A stretch of 5,962 nt of DNA from DASVDK01 sp036381125 [NCBI: Thermodesulfobacteriota bacterium] (GTDB lineage: Bacteria; DASVDK01): the NCBI GenBank assembly GCA_036381125.1, contig DASVDK010000348.1, positions 1 through 5,962 on the forward strand, read 5' to 3'. Shown here in pieces: positions 1-5,888 of this stretch. The stretch's first letter is position 1; every line of letters starts with the position of its first letter. Both the position numbers and the translations under genes were made by a program. The notes beneath the pieces are model-generated. The model was not told the DNA's origin. It saw only the letters and a list, made by a program, of their open reading frames with translations, and ran no database searches.

Positions 1-273
1 GCAGTGGGTGTTCCCGGCGTCCCGCGCGTCGTACGTCGACCCTCAGGATGATCTGGAGGGCATCAGCGCACATCGAGTACGCCTCGTCGATGGACGTAGG
101 AGACGGGCTCGAACCGGCCGTCGCCTGACATCGCGTTGGAGCGGACGGGCCGGTCGCTCGACGTGGGTGTCAGGCCGATGCAACTTTGCCACATACCTCG
201 GCTCGGCCTCGCAGTCGCCGTGACGGGTCAGGCCGCCCTATGCGGACCGCCGGCGGGCACGGTGTCGTGGGAT

Positions 274-282
274 TGCTACGAT
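274..282 (+). promoter_or_regulatory. Possible extended -10 promoter of the VOC gene
   Basis: The sequence TGCTACGAT fits an extended -10 element (TG, one base, then TAnnnT). It lies about 50 bp before the ATG at 334, giving a predicted short 5' leader. No good -35 hexamer is visible 16-18 bp upstream, which is tolerable for extended -10 promoters. This is a pattern match only; in GC-rich DNA, AT-containing hexamers are rare enough to make it worth noting. Confidence 0.3.
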
Positions 283-319
283 CGCAACGTCGCCGTACCC
301 GGGGAACGCCGTCCACCTC

Positions 320-325
320 AGGAGG
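320..325 (+). promoter_or_regulatory. Shine-Dalgarno that fixes the VOC gene start
   Basis: AGGAGG lies 8 nt before the ATG at 334. It is a full match to the anti-Shine-Dalgarno core. It selects this ATG over the in-frame upstream ATG at 136, which has no such site. Confidence 0.8.
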
Positions 326-333
326 ACCGTACG

Positions 334-690
334 ATGGCGAGGCTGGCTGCACTGACGATCGACTGCGCGTCCTCCAGCACCCTCGCACCATTCTGGTGCG
401 AGGCGCTCGGCTATAGAGTTCGCGGCGCGATCAACGAGTTCGTGGTACTCGGCCCCCAGGACGACGCGGACCAGCCTATCGTGTTCCTGCAACGCGTGCC
501 CGAGCCCAAGGTCGCAAAGAACCGCGTGCACGTCGACCTCCGCGCCAACGACCCCGTCGCGGAGGCCGAACGGCTGTGCGGGTTCGGTGCGACCAGGCTG
601 ACCGACCTGCTGGAGCAGGACGGGTTCACGTGGCTCGTCATGGCGGATCCGGAGGGCAACGAGTTCTGCATCGGGAAGGAGCCGGCGTGA
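334..690 (+). CDS. VOC family (glyoxalase-like domain) protein
   Basis: A 118-residue single-domain protein of the vicinal oxygen chelate superfamily, most like the small 'glyoxalase-like domain' proteins common in actinobacteria and other high-GC bacteria. Visible family marks are the N-terminal beta strand (LAALTIDCASS, residues 4-14), the helix FWCEALGYRV (20-29), the second-half strand with HVD (His66, Asp68), the helix DPVAEAERLCGFGA, and the closing DPEGNEFCIG (105-114). The His66/Glu110 positions are those that often bind a metal in VOC enzymes, but these small members are mostly uncharacterised and the substrate cannot be inferred. The length is normal for one betaalphabetabetabeta pair and the protein should be cytosolic. 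The start is chosen from the AGGAGG site 8 nt upstream. It appears to be transcribed alone, since the next plus-strand coding sequence is a pseudogene. Confidence 0.88.
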   Translation: MARLAALTIDCASSSTLAPFWCEALGYRVRGAINEFVVLGPQDDADQPIVFLQRVPEPKVAKNRVHVDLRANDPVAEAERLCGFGATRLTDLLEQDGFTWLVMADPEGNEFCIGKEPA

Positions 691-778
691 GAGTCCCTCC
701 CGAGGATCGACGGCGCGGGTGACCGGGCTGCGGCGCGTGGGGGCCCGCGCGTCGATGCAGAGGTCGGCGCGAGCCGAA

Positions 779-820
779 GGCGCACCGGCGGCAGGTCATG
801 AGAGACCCGACCGGTGCGCC
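779..820. repeat. 10-bp perfect inverted repeat, 22-nt spacer
   Basis: GGCGCACCGG (779-788) is matched exactly by its reverse complement CCGGTGCGCC (811-820). It lies about 90 bp beyond the VOC stop codon and overlaps the start of the pseudogene remnant. There is no T-run after it, so it is not a canonical intrinsic terminator. It may be chance in GC-rich DNA. Confidence 0.4.
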
Positions 821-891
821 CGACGAGGAGGTCGCGGCCGAGCGCGCGAACGTCGCGACGAAGGGGGGAGGCCCGGCGCGCGGTCGGCCGC

Positions 892-931
892 GTCCGTGAC
901 AACGTGACGTGGTCCGTGACAACGTGACGTG
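892..931 (+). repeat. Perfect 20-bp tandem duplication inside the pseudogene
   Basis: GTCCGTGACAACGTGACGTG occurs twice head to tail (892-911 and 912-931) without mismatch. The unit encodes VRDNVT plus the start of a Trp codon. Because 20 is not a multiple of 3, the second copy is read in another frame, giving RVRDNVTW before and VRDNVTWQGV after. It therefore looks like a frameshifting duplication mutation rather than a functional iteron. Confidence 0.85.
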
Positions 932-1581
932 GCAGGGCGTGCTGGCTCAGGACGCCGCCTGGCACGGCAAGCCCCTCTTTGCAGGCGAGGTCGAGCCGTG
1001 CATCAACGGAAGGGTCGTCGCCGTCGGCTCGTACTTCGGCGAGGACGTGCAGGGCGTCGTTGACCGACTCCTGGGCGAGCAGATGTCCGCCGGTCCTTCC
1101 ACACCACGATCTGCGTTCTCGAGGGGCTCCTGGAGCACGAGCGGGCCACGGGCGGCTCGCCGGCCGTGACGGCCGCCCGCAAGCGGGGACACGAATACCT
1201 CCTCGAGCGCCGCCTGCTCCGCCGCCGCTCCACCGGTGAAGTGATCGACCCGGCCTGGACCCGATTCTCGTTCCCGATCGGCTCTCACTACGACGTTCTT
1301 CGCGCGCTCGAGTACCTGCGCTGCGCGGGAGTTGCGCCGGACGCGCGTATGGCCGAGGCGATCGACCTCGTCGCGTCGAAGCGCGACGCGAATGGCCGAT
1401 GGCCGCTCGAGTGCGTGCATCCCGACGAACTGGACGCCGAGCCGGGCGCGGCCTCGGGCCGTGCGAGCCGGTGGATCACGCTGCGCGCGTTACGCGGGCT
1501 GGGCTGGTCTTCGGCACGAGACCGGGCTGTCGCTGCGAAGCCTTGGGGCGCGGCTCCGGCAGGTGCCTCCCGCCGCCCCAC

Positions 1582-1600
1582 GGAGTCAGGTCGTTCGACC
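1582..1600. repeat. Degenerate inverted copy of the REP-like core
   Basis: GGAGTCAGGTCGT (1582-1594) matches 11 of 13 bases of GGGGTCAGGTCTT, the reverse complement of the core in the array that starts 50 bp downstream. It therefore faces the array in opposite orientation. The overlapping GGTCGTTCGACC (1589-1600) is itself a perfect 5-bp hairpin. It may be the eroded outer end of the same repeat element; the match is short. Confidence 0.45.
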
Positions 1601-1645
1601 GCCCCGGTCGGCGGGCCGGTCCGACTCCGCTGACATTCTTCCGCC

Positions 1646-1776
1646 TGGAAAATGGAAAGACCTGACCCCGTGGAAAACGAGCGGGGTCAGACCCCCTGGA
1701 AAACGGAAAGACCTGACCCCGTGGAAAATGGAAAGACCTGACCCCGTGGAAAATGGAAAGACCTGACCCCATGGAA
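1646..1776. repeat. REP-like array: five 25/26-bp units
   Basis: Units begin at 1646, 1671, 1697, 1722 and 1747, each starting TGGAAAA, with a final partial TGGAA at 1772. Four units share TGGAAAATGGAAAGACCTG followed by ACCCC and G or A. The units at 1646 and 1722 are identical, the unit at 1747 differs only in its last base, and the unit at 1697 has one internal change. The second unit (1671-1696) is 26 bp and carries the palindrome GGGGTCAGACCCC (1683-1695) in place of the usual core. CGGGGTC at 1682-1688 is also the reverse complement of GACCCCG at 1664-1670, an 11-nt-loop stem. The 25-bp period is not a multiple of 3, so this is not protein-coding. The array lies at the convergent junction of the pseudogene and the CPBP gene, the usual place for extragenic palindromic repeats. 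The GGGGTCAGGTCTTTCC-type core resembles repeats I associate with REP-associated (Y1/IS200-like) tyrosine transposases, but no transposase is present here. Confidence 0.85.
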
Positions 1777-1788
1777 GGAGGGGCGGCC

Positions 1789-2559
1789 TCACGCGGGCAA
1801 CAGCGGGAGGAGCACGCCGATCAGCGCGCTCGCGGCATCCATCAGGGCGTGCGCGATCGCGAACGGAACGAGCCGCCGAAGTCGAAGATACAGGAACGTT
1901 GCGAAGACCGAGAACGGCACCGGCGACAACAGCCGGAAGGCCACGAACTTCGCATCGAAGGTCAACGGCATGACGACGTGCTGCGACGACCAGGCGAACG
2001 CCACGACCGCGATCGCCAGGGTCGTGCTCCGGCAAAGGACCTGGAAGCGGGGCGCCAGGTAGCCGTTATAGGTCATCTGCTCGGTCAGCCCCCAGATGAA
2101 CGGAAAGACCAGCACGCCGTAGAGAGCGGCCGGCAACGGCAGGCCCCCCAGGAGGTACGGCGGCGTGAGCGTCCCGTACACGATCCAGCCTGCCGCGGAG
2201 GTGCCGCCGAGGATGAACACGAGGCTCACGGGGATGAGCGCAAGGCCGAGCAGCGCATCGCGGGCGAGGCGTGCCCGCTCGACACCGACGAGGTCGACCA
2301 GCCGGATGCCCTCGCGGCGCGTGAGCCGCCACAGCAGCGCCAGGCATCCGGCGTCGATCAAGGTCCCGTACACCGGCAGCCATTGCCCGGCGGCGTGCCA
2401 CGGGGCCGGCGACGATCGCAGGGCGAAGACGATCGCGACGAGCGCCTGCGCGCCAACGGCGCAAGCCGCGCGGGCAAACAGCATCAGCGCCGGGCCGCGC
2501 CACGTCAGCGTCGCCGCGCCGAGCCGCCGAAGGAGGGCCTCGTAGGAATTCGGGTCCAT
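1789..2559 (-). CDS. CPBP-family intramembrane protease homologue
   Basis: A 256-residue polytopic membrane protein of the CPBP (CAAX protease/bacteriocin-processing, Abi-like) family. About six to seven hydrophobic segments are visible, near residues 24-47, 61-78, 102-126, 142-160, 180-198, 209-226 and 232-254. Motif 1 is E160-Q-M-T-Y-N-G-Y, motif 2 is WSSQH with His194, and motif 3 is H237-A-L-M-D241. The canonical motif 1 is EExxxR, so the second Glu and the Arg are replaced by Gln and Asn. Motif 2 has Trp where Phe is usual. The putative metal-binding Glu160, His194 and His237 remain, so activity is possible but unproven. The Met at 2557-2559 is chosen because family-like sequence begins about there and a weak GGTGGTGAG precedes it. 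The frame is open further upstream (to about 3102) but there it runs antisense through the methyltransferase. The REP-like array lies 12 nt past the stop. Substrate unknown. Confidence 0.87.
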   Translation of the reverse strand: MDPNSYEALLRRLGAATLTWRGPALMLFARAACAVGAQALVAIVFALRSSPAPWHAAGQWLPVYGTLIDAGCLALLWRLTRREGIRLVDLVGVERARLARDALLGLALIPVSLVFILGGTSAAGWIVYGTLTPPYLLGGLPLPAALYGVLVFPFIWGLTEQMTYNGYLAPRFQVLCRSTTLAIAVVAFAWSSQHVVMPLTFDAKFVAFRLLSPVPFSVFATFLYLRLRRLVPFAIAHALMDAASALIGVLLPLLPA

Positions 2560-2800
2560 CTCACCACCGTGGCGATGGCGGCGGGCGTTGCCCACCGGCT
2601 CGAGCTGCCCCACGCGATGAGACCGTACCTCGTCACGCTCGTCACGCTCACGCTCTCGCCGCTCGCGGCAGCCGCGCACCGTCCTTGACTCCGTCGACCG
2701 CGCCGTGGTGATCATGGAGATGGGAAGAGAGCCGCACGGGCTCGCACGGCAAGCAACGAGTTGATCAGGCCGGCATCGAGCGCGGCTCGAGGGGGTCGAC
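2560..2800. other. Divergent spacer between the CPBP and methyltransferase genes
   Basis: Both neighbouring genes start from this 241-bp spacer, so promoters for each should lie here. On the plus strand TTGACT (2685-2690) is a good -35 match, with only a poor -10 candidate (GATCAT, 2710-2715) at a long 19-bp spacing. No convincing minus-strand promoter is visible. The spacer also holds short tandem CTCGTCACG repeats (2629-2646) within a small signal-peptide-like open frame (2617-2688). Confidence 0.45.
2617..2688 (+). other. Signal-peptide-like mini open frame (23 aa), doubtful
   Basis: ATG at 2617 opens a frame to the TGA at 2686. It encodes Met-Arg-Pro-Tyr, a hydrophobic stretch LVTLVTLTLSPL, then AAAA-His-Arg-Pro. 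This looks like a Sec signal peptide with an AxA-type cleavage site and no mature protein behind it. There is no Shine-Dalgarno before it. The hydrophobic repeat comes from the DNA repeat CTCGTCACG CTCGTCACG CTCACG. It could be a chance product of that repeat, the stump of a lost secreted protein, or a short upstream peptide. I do not count it as a gene. Confidence 0.2.
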
Positions 2801-3655
2801 ATGGAGCCGAAGCTCGACGAGGCCCGCGCGCGCAGCCGGCGCGTCTGGGACGACATGGCAGCCGGCTGGGAGACCGCGCGGCAGGACCTGTGGGAGGTCT
2901 CCCGCCCGGTGAGCGAGTGGCTGGTCGAACGGCTCGACCCGCGCGCGGGCGAGACGGTCCTCGACCTGGCCGCGGGGCTCGGGGACACCGGGTTCCTGGC
3001 GGCGCGCCGCGTGGGCGAGACGGGCCGGGTCCTGGTGACCGACTTCGCGCCGAGGATGCTGGCCGCGGCCAGGCGGCGCGCGGCCGAGCTTGGCATCGCC
3101 AACGTCGAGTTCCGCGAGCTCGATGCCGAGCGGATGGCGCTCGAGTCGGAATGCGTCGACGGCGTGGTCTGCCGGTGGGGCTACATGCTGATGGCCGACC
3201 CGGCAGCGGCCTTCGGCGAGACCTACCGCATCCTCAGGCCGGGCGGCAGGCTCGCCTTCTCGGTCTTCGGTGCGCCCGAGCGCAACCCCTGGGCCTCGCT
3301 CGTCGGCGGGATCCTGGTCGCCGAGAAGCACGTCCCGCCTCCGGCGCCCGGGTCGCCGGGGATCTTCGCGCTGAGCGACCCGACGCGCATCCATCGGCTG
3401 GTCACCGGCGCCGGCTTCGCCCCCCCGGAGGTGGCCGAGATCGGGATCGCGTGGCGGTTCCCGAGCCCCGACGCGTACTGGTGGTTCCTGACGGAGATGG
3501 CGGGCGCGCTCTCGCCCGTCCTGCACCGTCTCGCGCCGGCGGACCAGGCGACGGTCCGCTCGCGCATCGACGAAGCGGCGCGGCCGTTCCGGGCCGGGGA
3601 CGGCTACACGCTGCCGGCCGTCTGCGTGAACGTCGCCGCTCGCAAGCCGGCCTGA
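2801..3655 (+). CDS. Class I SAM-dependent methyltransferase
   Basis: A 284-residue Rossmann-fold methyltransferase of the UbiE/Methyltransf_11 type. Motif I is VLDLAAGLGDTG (residues 53-64), the SAM-binding glycine loop. The acidic residue after strand 2 is Asp81 in VLVTDFAPRM. Motif II lies around DGVVCRWGYMLM (120-131), and the post-II/III strand is YRILRPGGRLAFSVFG (142-157). The C-terminal part (about 160-284), including WWFLTEMAGALSPV, is the substrate-side cap and is not diagnostic. The family methylates small molecules or lipid/quinone intermediates; nothing here names the substrate. The protein has no signal peptide and is cytosolic. The start is supported by GAGGGGG at 2789-2795, 5 nt upstream. 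The last 52 bp overlap the end of the convergent trpE(G). It stands alone on its strand, so co-transcription gives no functional clue. Confidence 0.9.
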   Translation: MEPKLDEARARSRRVWDDMAAGWETARQDLWEVSRPVSEWLVERLDPRAGETVLDLAAGLGDTGFLAARRVGETGRVLVTDFAPRMLAAARRRAAELGIANVEFRELDAERMALESECVDGVVCRWGYMLMADPAAAFGETYRILRPGGRLAFSVFGAPERNPWASLVGGILVAEKHVPPPAPGSPGIFALSDPTRIHRLVTGAGFAPPEVAEIGIAWRFPSPDAYWWFLTEMAGALSPVLHRLAPADQATVRSRIDEAARPFRAGDGYTLPAVCVNVAARKPA

Positions 3656-5802
3656 CGGCCGGGCCCAACCAATCGCTCCACGACGTTCCGGACGAGCCGC
3701 AGCCCCACCTCGTCCTCGAGCGTCATGATCGACTCCGGGTGGAACTGCACGGCCGCGAGCGGCAGGTCGTCGTGCTCGATCGCCATGACCGTCCCGTCCG
3801 CGGTCTCGGCCGTCACCCGAAGCTCCGGCGGCAGCGCGTCGCGCACCGCCACGATCGAGTGATAGCGGCCCGCCACGAACTCGCGCGGCAGGCCCTCGAA
3901 GAGCCGGCCGCCGAGCACGCGGACCCGCGACCCTCGCCCGTGAGCCGGCTCGGGAAGGAGCGCGAGCCGGTCGCCGAGCGCCTCCACCATCCCCTGCAGC
4001 CCGAGGCAGACCCCGAAGACCGGCAGGCCGCGCGCCATGGCGGCACGCACCGTGCCGGCCACGTCGAAGTCCGCCGGCCTCCCGGGGCCGGGCGAGAGGA
4101 CGACCAGGTCGGGCGCGAACGTGTCGAGGTCGCCGTGCGGGAAGCCGGCCCTGAGGGTCACGACCTCGGCCCCCGTCTGCCGGAAGTAGTCGGCCAGCAT
4201 GTGGACGAACGAGTCCTGGTGGTCCACGAGGAGCACGCGCCGGCCGAGACCGGGCCGCGGGTGCTCGCGCGCCGCCTCGCCCGGCGTGCCGCGCGGGCGC
4301 CGGATGGCGTCGAGCAGGGCCGACGCCTTGAGGCGCGTCTCGCGCTCCTCGGCGTCGGGATCGGAGTCGTGGAGCAGCGTGGCGCCGGCGCGCACGCGCG
4401 CGACGCCGTCGGCGATGTGGACGGTCCGCAGCGTGAGGCCGGTGTTGAGCCGGCCGTCGAAGCCGACGAAGCCGACCGCCCCGCCGTACCAGGCGCGGGC
4501 CGAGCGCTCGTGGTCCTCGATGAACTGCATGGCCCACGCCTTCGGCGCGCCGGTCACCGTGACGGCCCACGCGTGGGCCAGGAAGGCGTCGAGCGCGTCG
4601 TAGCCCTCGCGAAGCCGCCCTTCGACGTGGTCGACCGTGTGGATGAGGCGCGAGTACATCTCGATCTGCCGGCGGCCGATCACCCGCACGCTGCCCGGCT
4701 CGCAGATGCGCGCCTTGTCGTTGCGGTCGACGTCGGTGCACATCGTCAGCTCGGCCTCGTCCTTGGCCGAGTCGAGGAGGGCGCGGATCTGCGCCGCGTC
4801 GCCGATGGGGTCGCGCCCGCGGGCGATCGTGCCGGAGATGGGGCAGGTCTCGACGCGCCGGCCGTCCACCCGGACGTACATCTCGGGCGAGGCGCCGACG
4901 AGGTACTCGGCCTCGCCGAGGTTGATCAGGAAGCCGTACGGCGCCGGGTTTCGCTCCTTGAGCCGCCGGAAGACCTCCGAGGGGGGCGCGGGGCACGGCT
5001 CGAAGAAGGTCTGGCCGGGAACCACCTCGAAGAGGTCCCCCCGCCGGAAGGCCTCGCGCGCGACCCGTACCAGCGCGGCGTACTCGCCGGGGGCGTGGTC
5101 GCCCGGCGCGGGGACCGACGCGGCGCCGACGTAGGGTCGGGCGGCGCCCTCCCGCGGCAGCCCGGCCGTGGTTCGGCCGCCGGCCTCGATCTCGTAGCGC
5201 AGGCGGAAGGCCCGCTCCCGCCGGTGATCGACGACGACGATCTCGTCGGGGAGGTAGAGGACGAGGTCGCGCTGGCCGGCCGGTCGCGCCAGACGCGTCC
5301 GGAGCGGCTCGAACTGGAGCGCCAGGTCGTACCCGAACGCGCCGTAGAGACCGAGGTGCGCGTCCTCCCGGCTCGCGAAGAGGTCGACCAGGGCGCGCAG
5401 CACCGAGAAGACCGACGGCTGGCGGCTTCGCTGCTCCTCCGGAAAGCGGCCGGCCGCCGCCTCGGCGTGCCCCTCGACGACCCCGTCGCCGGCGGCGGCG
5501 AGCCGGACGCTCGGCGTGGCGGCCACGCAGCGCACGATCGCCGGCAGGAGGACCTTCCCGCGGTCGTTCAGCGCCTCGACGCGGAAGTCGCGCCCTCGGG
5601 CGACGACCTGGACCATGGGGTCGACGAAGCCGATGTCCCAGCGCGTGTAGCGCCCGGGGACCTCGTAGCTCGAGGCGAGCAGGACCCCGCGGTGGCTGTC
5701 GAGCGCGTCGACGATGGGGTCGGTCGCCCCTTCGACGGGGAGCTTCTCCACGGAGCGGTGGACGAGGAGCCCGCCACGGGTATGGTAGGACGCTTCGGGC
5801 AT
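3604..5802 (-). CDS. trpE(G): Fused anthranilate synthase TrpE-TrpG
   Basis: A 732-residue fusion of both anthranilate synthase subunits, which converts chorismate plus glutamine to anthranilate, the first committed step of tryptophan synthesis, in the cytosol. The TrpE part (about 1-505) has the N-terminal regulatory segment LLASSYEVPGRYTRWDIGF (41-59), expected to bind feedback Trp. It also has DLFEVVPGQTFF (256-267), LVGASPEMYVRV (301-312), CPISGTIARGRDP (320-332), DEAELTMCTDVDRNDKAR (348-365) and the TGAPKAWAMQFIED motif (417-430). After a linker (about 503-520) comes the TrpG glutamine amidotransferase: LLVDHQDSF (524-532), oxyanion SPGPGRP (570-576), nucleophile elbow GVCLGLQG with Cys599, and VQFHPESIM with His688 and Glu690. 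The layout and sequence fit the fused clade known from rhizobia. PhzE (ADIC synthase) has similar architecture, but the Trp-codon leader upstream argues for tryptophan synthesis. The start is chosen at 5802 because GGAGG lies 6 nt upstream; the frame is open beyond it, but that is the leader. The C-terminus carries about 20 extra residues overlapping the methyltransferase. No other trp genes are in view. Confidence 0.97.
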   Translation of the reverse strand: MPEASYHTRGGLLVHRSVEKLPVEGATDPIVDALDSHRGVLLASSYEVPGRYTRWDIGFVDPMVQVVARGRDFRVEALNDRGKVLLPAIVRCVAATPSVRLAAAGDGVVEGHAEAAAGRFPEEQRSRQPSVFSVLRALVDLFASREDAHLGLYGAFGYDLALQFEPLRTRLARPAGQRDLVLYLPDEIVVVDHRRERAFRLRYEIEAGGRTTAGLPREGAARPYVGAASVPAPGDHAPGEYAALVRVAREAFRRGDLFEVVPGQTFFEPCPAPPSEVFRRLKERNPAPYGFLINLGEAEYLVGASPEMYVRVDGRRVETCPISGTIARGRDPIGDAAQIRALLDSAKDEAELTMCTDVDRNDKARICEPGSVRVIGRRQIEMYSRLIHTVDHVEGRLREGYDALDAFLAHAWAVTVTGAPKAWAMQFIEDHERSARAWYGGAVGFVGFDGRLNTGLTLRTVHIADGVARVRAGATLLHDSDPDAEERETRLKASALLDAIRRPRGTPGEAAREHPRPGLGRRVLLVDHQDSFVHMLADYFRQTGAEVVTLRAGFPHGDLDTFAPDLVVLSPGPGRPADFDVAGTVRAAMARGLPVFGVCLGLQGMVEALGDRLALLPEPAHGRGSRVRVLGGRLFEGLPREFVAGRYHSIVAVRDALPPELRVTAETADGTVMAIEHDDLPLAAVQFHPESIMTLEDEVGLRLVRNVVERLVGPGRQAGLRAATFTQTAGSV

Positions 5803-5808
5803 CGGGGG

Positions 5809-5813
5809 CCTCC
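5809..5813 (-). promoter_or_regulatory. Shine-Dalgarno that fixes the trpE(G) start
   Basis: On the minus strand GGAGG lies 6 nt before the ATG at 5802. The same purine run contains an out-of-frame ATG (5815-5813) that opens only a shadow frame. The site lies downstream of the terminator hairpin, so it is transcribed only when the attenuator is read through. Confidence 0.8.
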
Positions 5814-5829
5814 ATCCGCCACGGCCGGC

Positions 5830-5840
5830 TCCGAGGCGGC
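5830..5840 (-). repeat. Second copy of the attenuator segment-3 core
   Basis: The plus-strand 11-mer TCCGAGGCGGC at 5830-5840 repeats exactly the one at 5875-5885 in segment 3, 45 bp apart. In the trpE(G) transcript it reads GCCGCCTCGGA and could pair over 9 bp with CGAGGCGGC of segment 4 (5869-5861). It lies between the U tract and the Shine-Dalgarno. Confidence 0.7.
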
Positions 5841-5848
5841 GGTCCCCG

Positions 5849-5888
5849 AAAAACGGAGAAGCCGCCTCGTCGGGTCCGAGGCGGCTTC
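5849..5888 (-). terminator. Attenuator terminator (segments 3:4) of trpE(G)
   Basis: On the minus-strand RNA, GAAGCCGCCTCG (5888-5877) pairs perfectly over 12 bp with CGAGGCGGCTTC (5869-5858) around a 7-nt loop. TCCG and then five U residues (5853-5849) follow. This is an intrinsic terminator placed between a Trp-rich leader peptide and the ribosome binding site of trpE(G). The U tract starts 4 nt after the stem, slightly further than ideal. Confidence 0.87.

Larger units (their letters stand above)
1..333. other. Upstream stretch without a recognisable gene
   Basis: No protein family is recognisable in any frame here. Short open frames exist on both strands, including a minus-strand frame running off the left edge from about base 105 that reads SIDEAYSMCADALQIILRVD, but I cannot place it in a family and it has no visible start. 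The frame of the downstream VOC gene stays open back to an ATG at 136. That extension has no ribosome binding site and no recognisable family sequence, so I treat it as noncoding. A possible promoter sits near the right end. Confidence 0.5.
795..1633 (+). pseudogene. Degraded prenyltransferase/squalene-cyclase-like repeat protein
   Basis: Four segments in changing frames read together as one member of the squalene-cyclase-like (alpha/alpha-toroid, prenyltransferase repeat) family. Segment A (about 795-869) reads QVMRDPTGAPDEEVAAERA. Segment B (868-912, a different frame) reads EARRAVGRVRDNVTW. Segment C (912-1085) reads VRDNVTWQGVLAQ and continues through FAGEVEPCINGRVVAVG to DRLLGEQM. Segment D (about 1094-1522) reads SFHTTICVLEGLLEHERATG and continues through GHEYLLERRLLRRRSTGEV and HYDVLRALEYLRCAGV to SRWITLRALRGL. 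From memory of the family, about 40 residues are missing between A and B, and about 16 (the GGWNCE-type segment) between C and D. The B/C shift is caused by a perfect 20-bp tandem duplication. Homology ends near 1522, although the frame stays open to the TGA at 1631-1633. The extreme N-terminus is unclear and may begin near 750. Isolated open frames at 909-1169 and 1166-1633 are fragments of this gene, not separate genes. The intact protein is probably cytosolic and of unknown function. Confidence 0.75.

Noticed and set aside
91-128. tRNA-like T-arm and CCA on the minus strand (GGTTCGAGCC, then CCTACGTCCA)
   Set aside because: The T-stem has a mismatch, and no matching 5' acceptor, D-arm or anticodon arm is found at the required distance upstream. 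At most a chance similarity.
136-333. In-frame N-terminal extension of the VOC gene from the ATG at 136
   Set aside because: No ribosome binding site and no VOC-like sequence before residue 1 of the shorter form. AGGAGG at 320-325 points to the ATG at 334.
1646-1776. CRISPR array
   Set aside because: Units abut with no unique spacers and a 25-bp period, so they are tandem REP-like repeats; no cas genes are present.
1753-2688. Plus-strand 311-codon frame antisense to the CPBP gene
   Set aside because: Charged low-complexity translation (Arg/Gln/Glu/His) with no family features. The opposite strand encodes a coherent membrane protein.
4584-4592. Asp405 of trpE(G) at the position of E. coli TrpE His398
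   Set aside because: Not taken as loss of activity: this position varies among chorismate-using enzymes, and the surrounding DALDAFLAHAWAVTVTGAPK segment looks normal for the fused clade.
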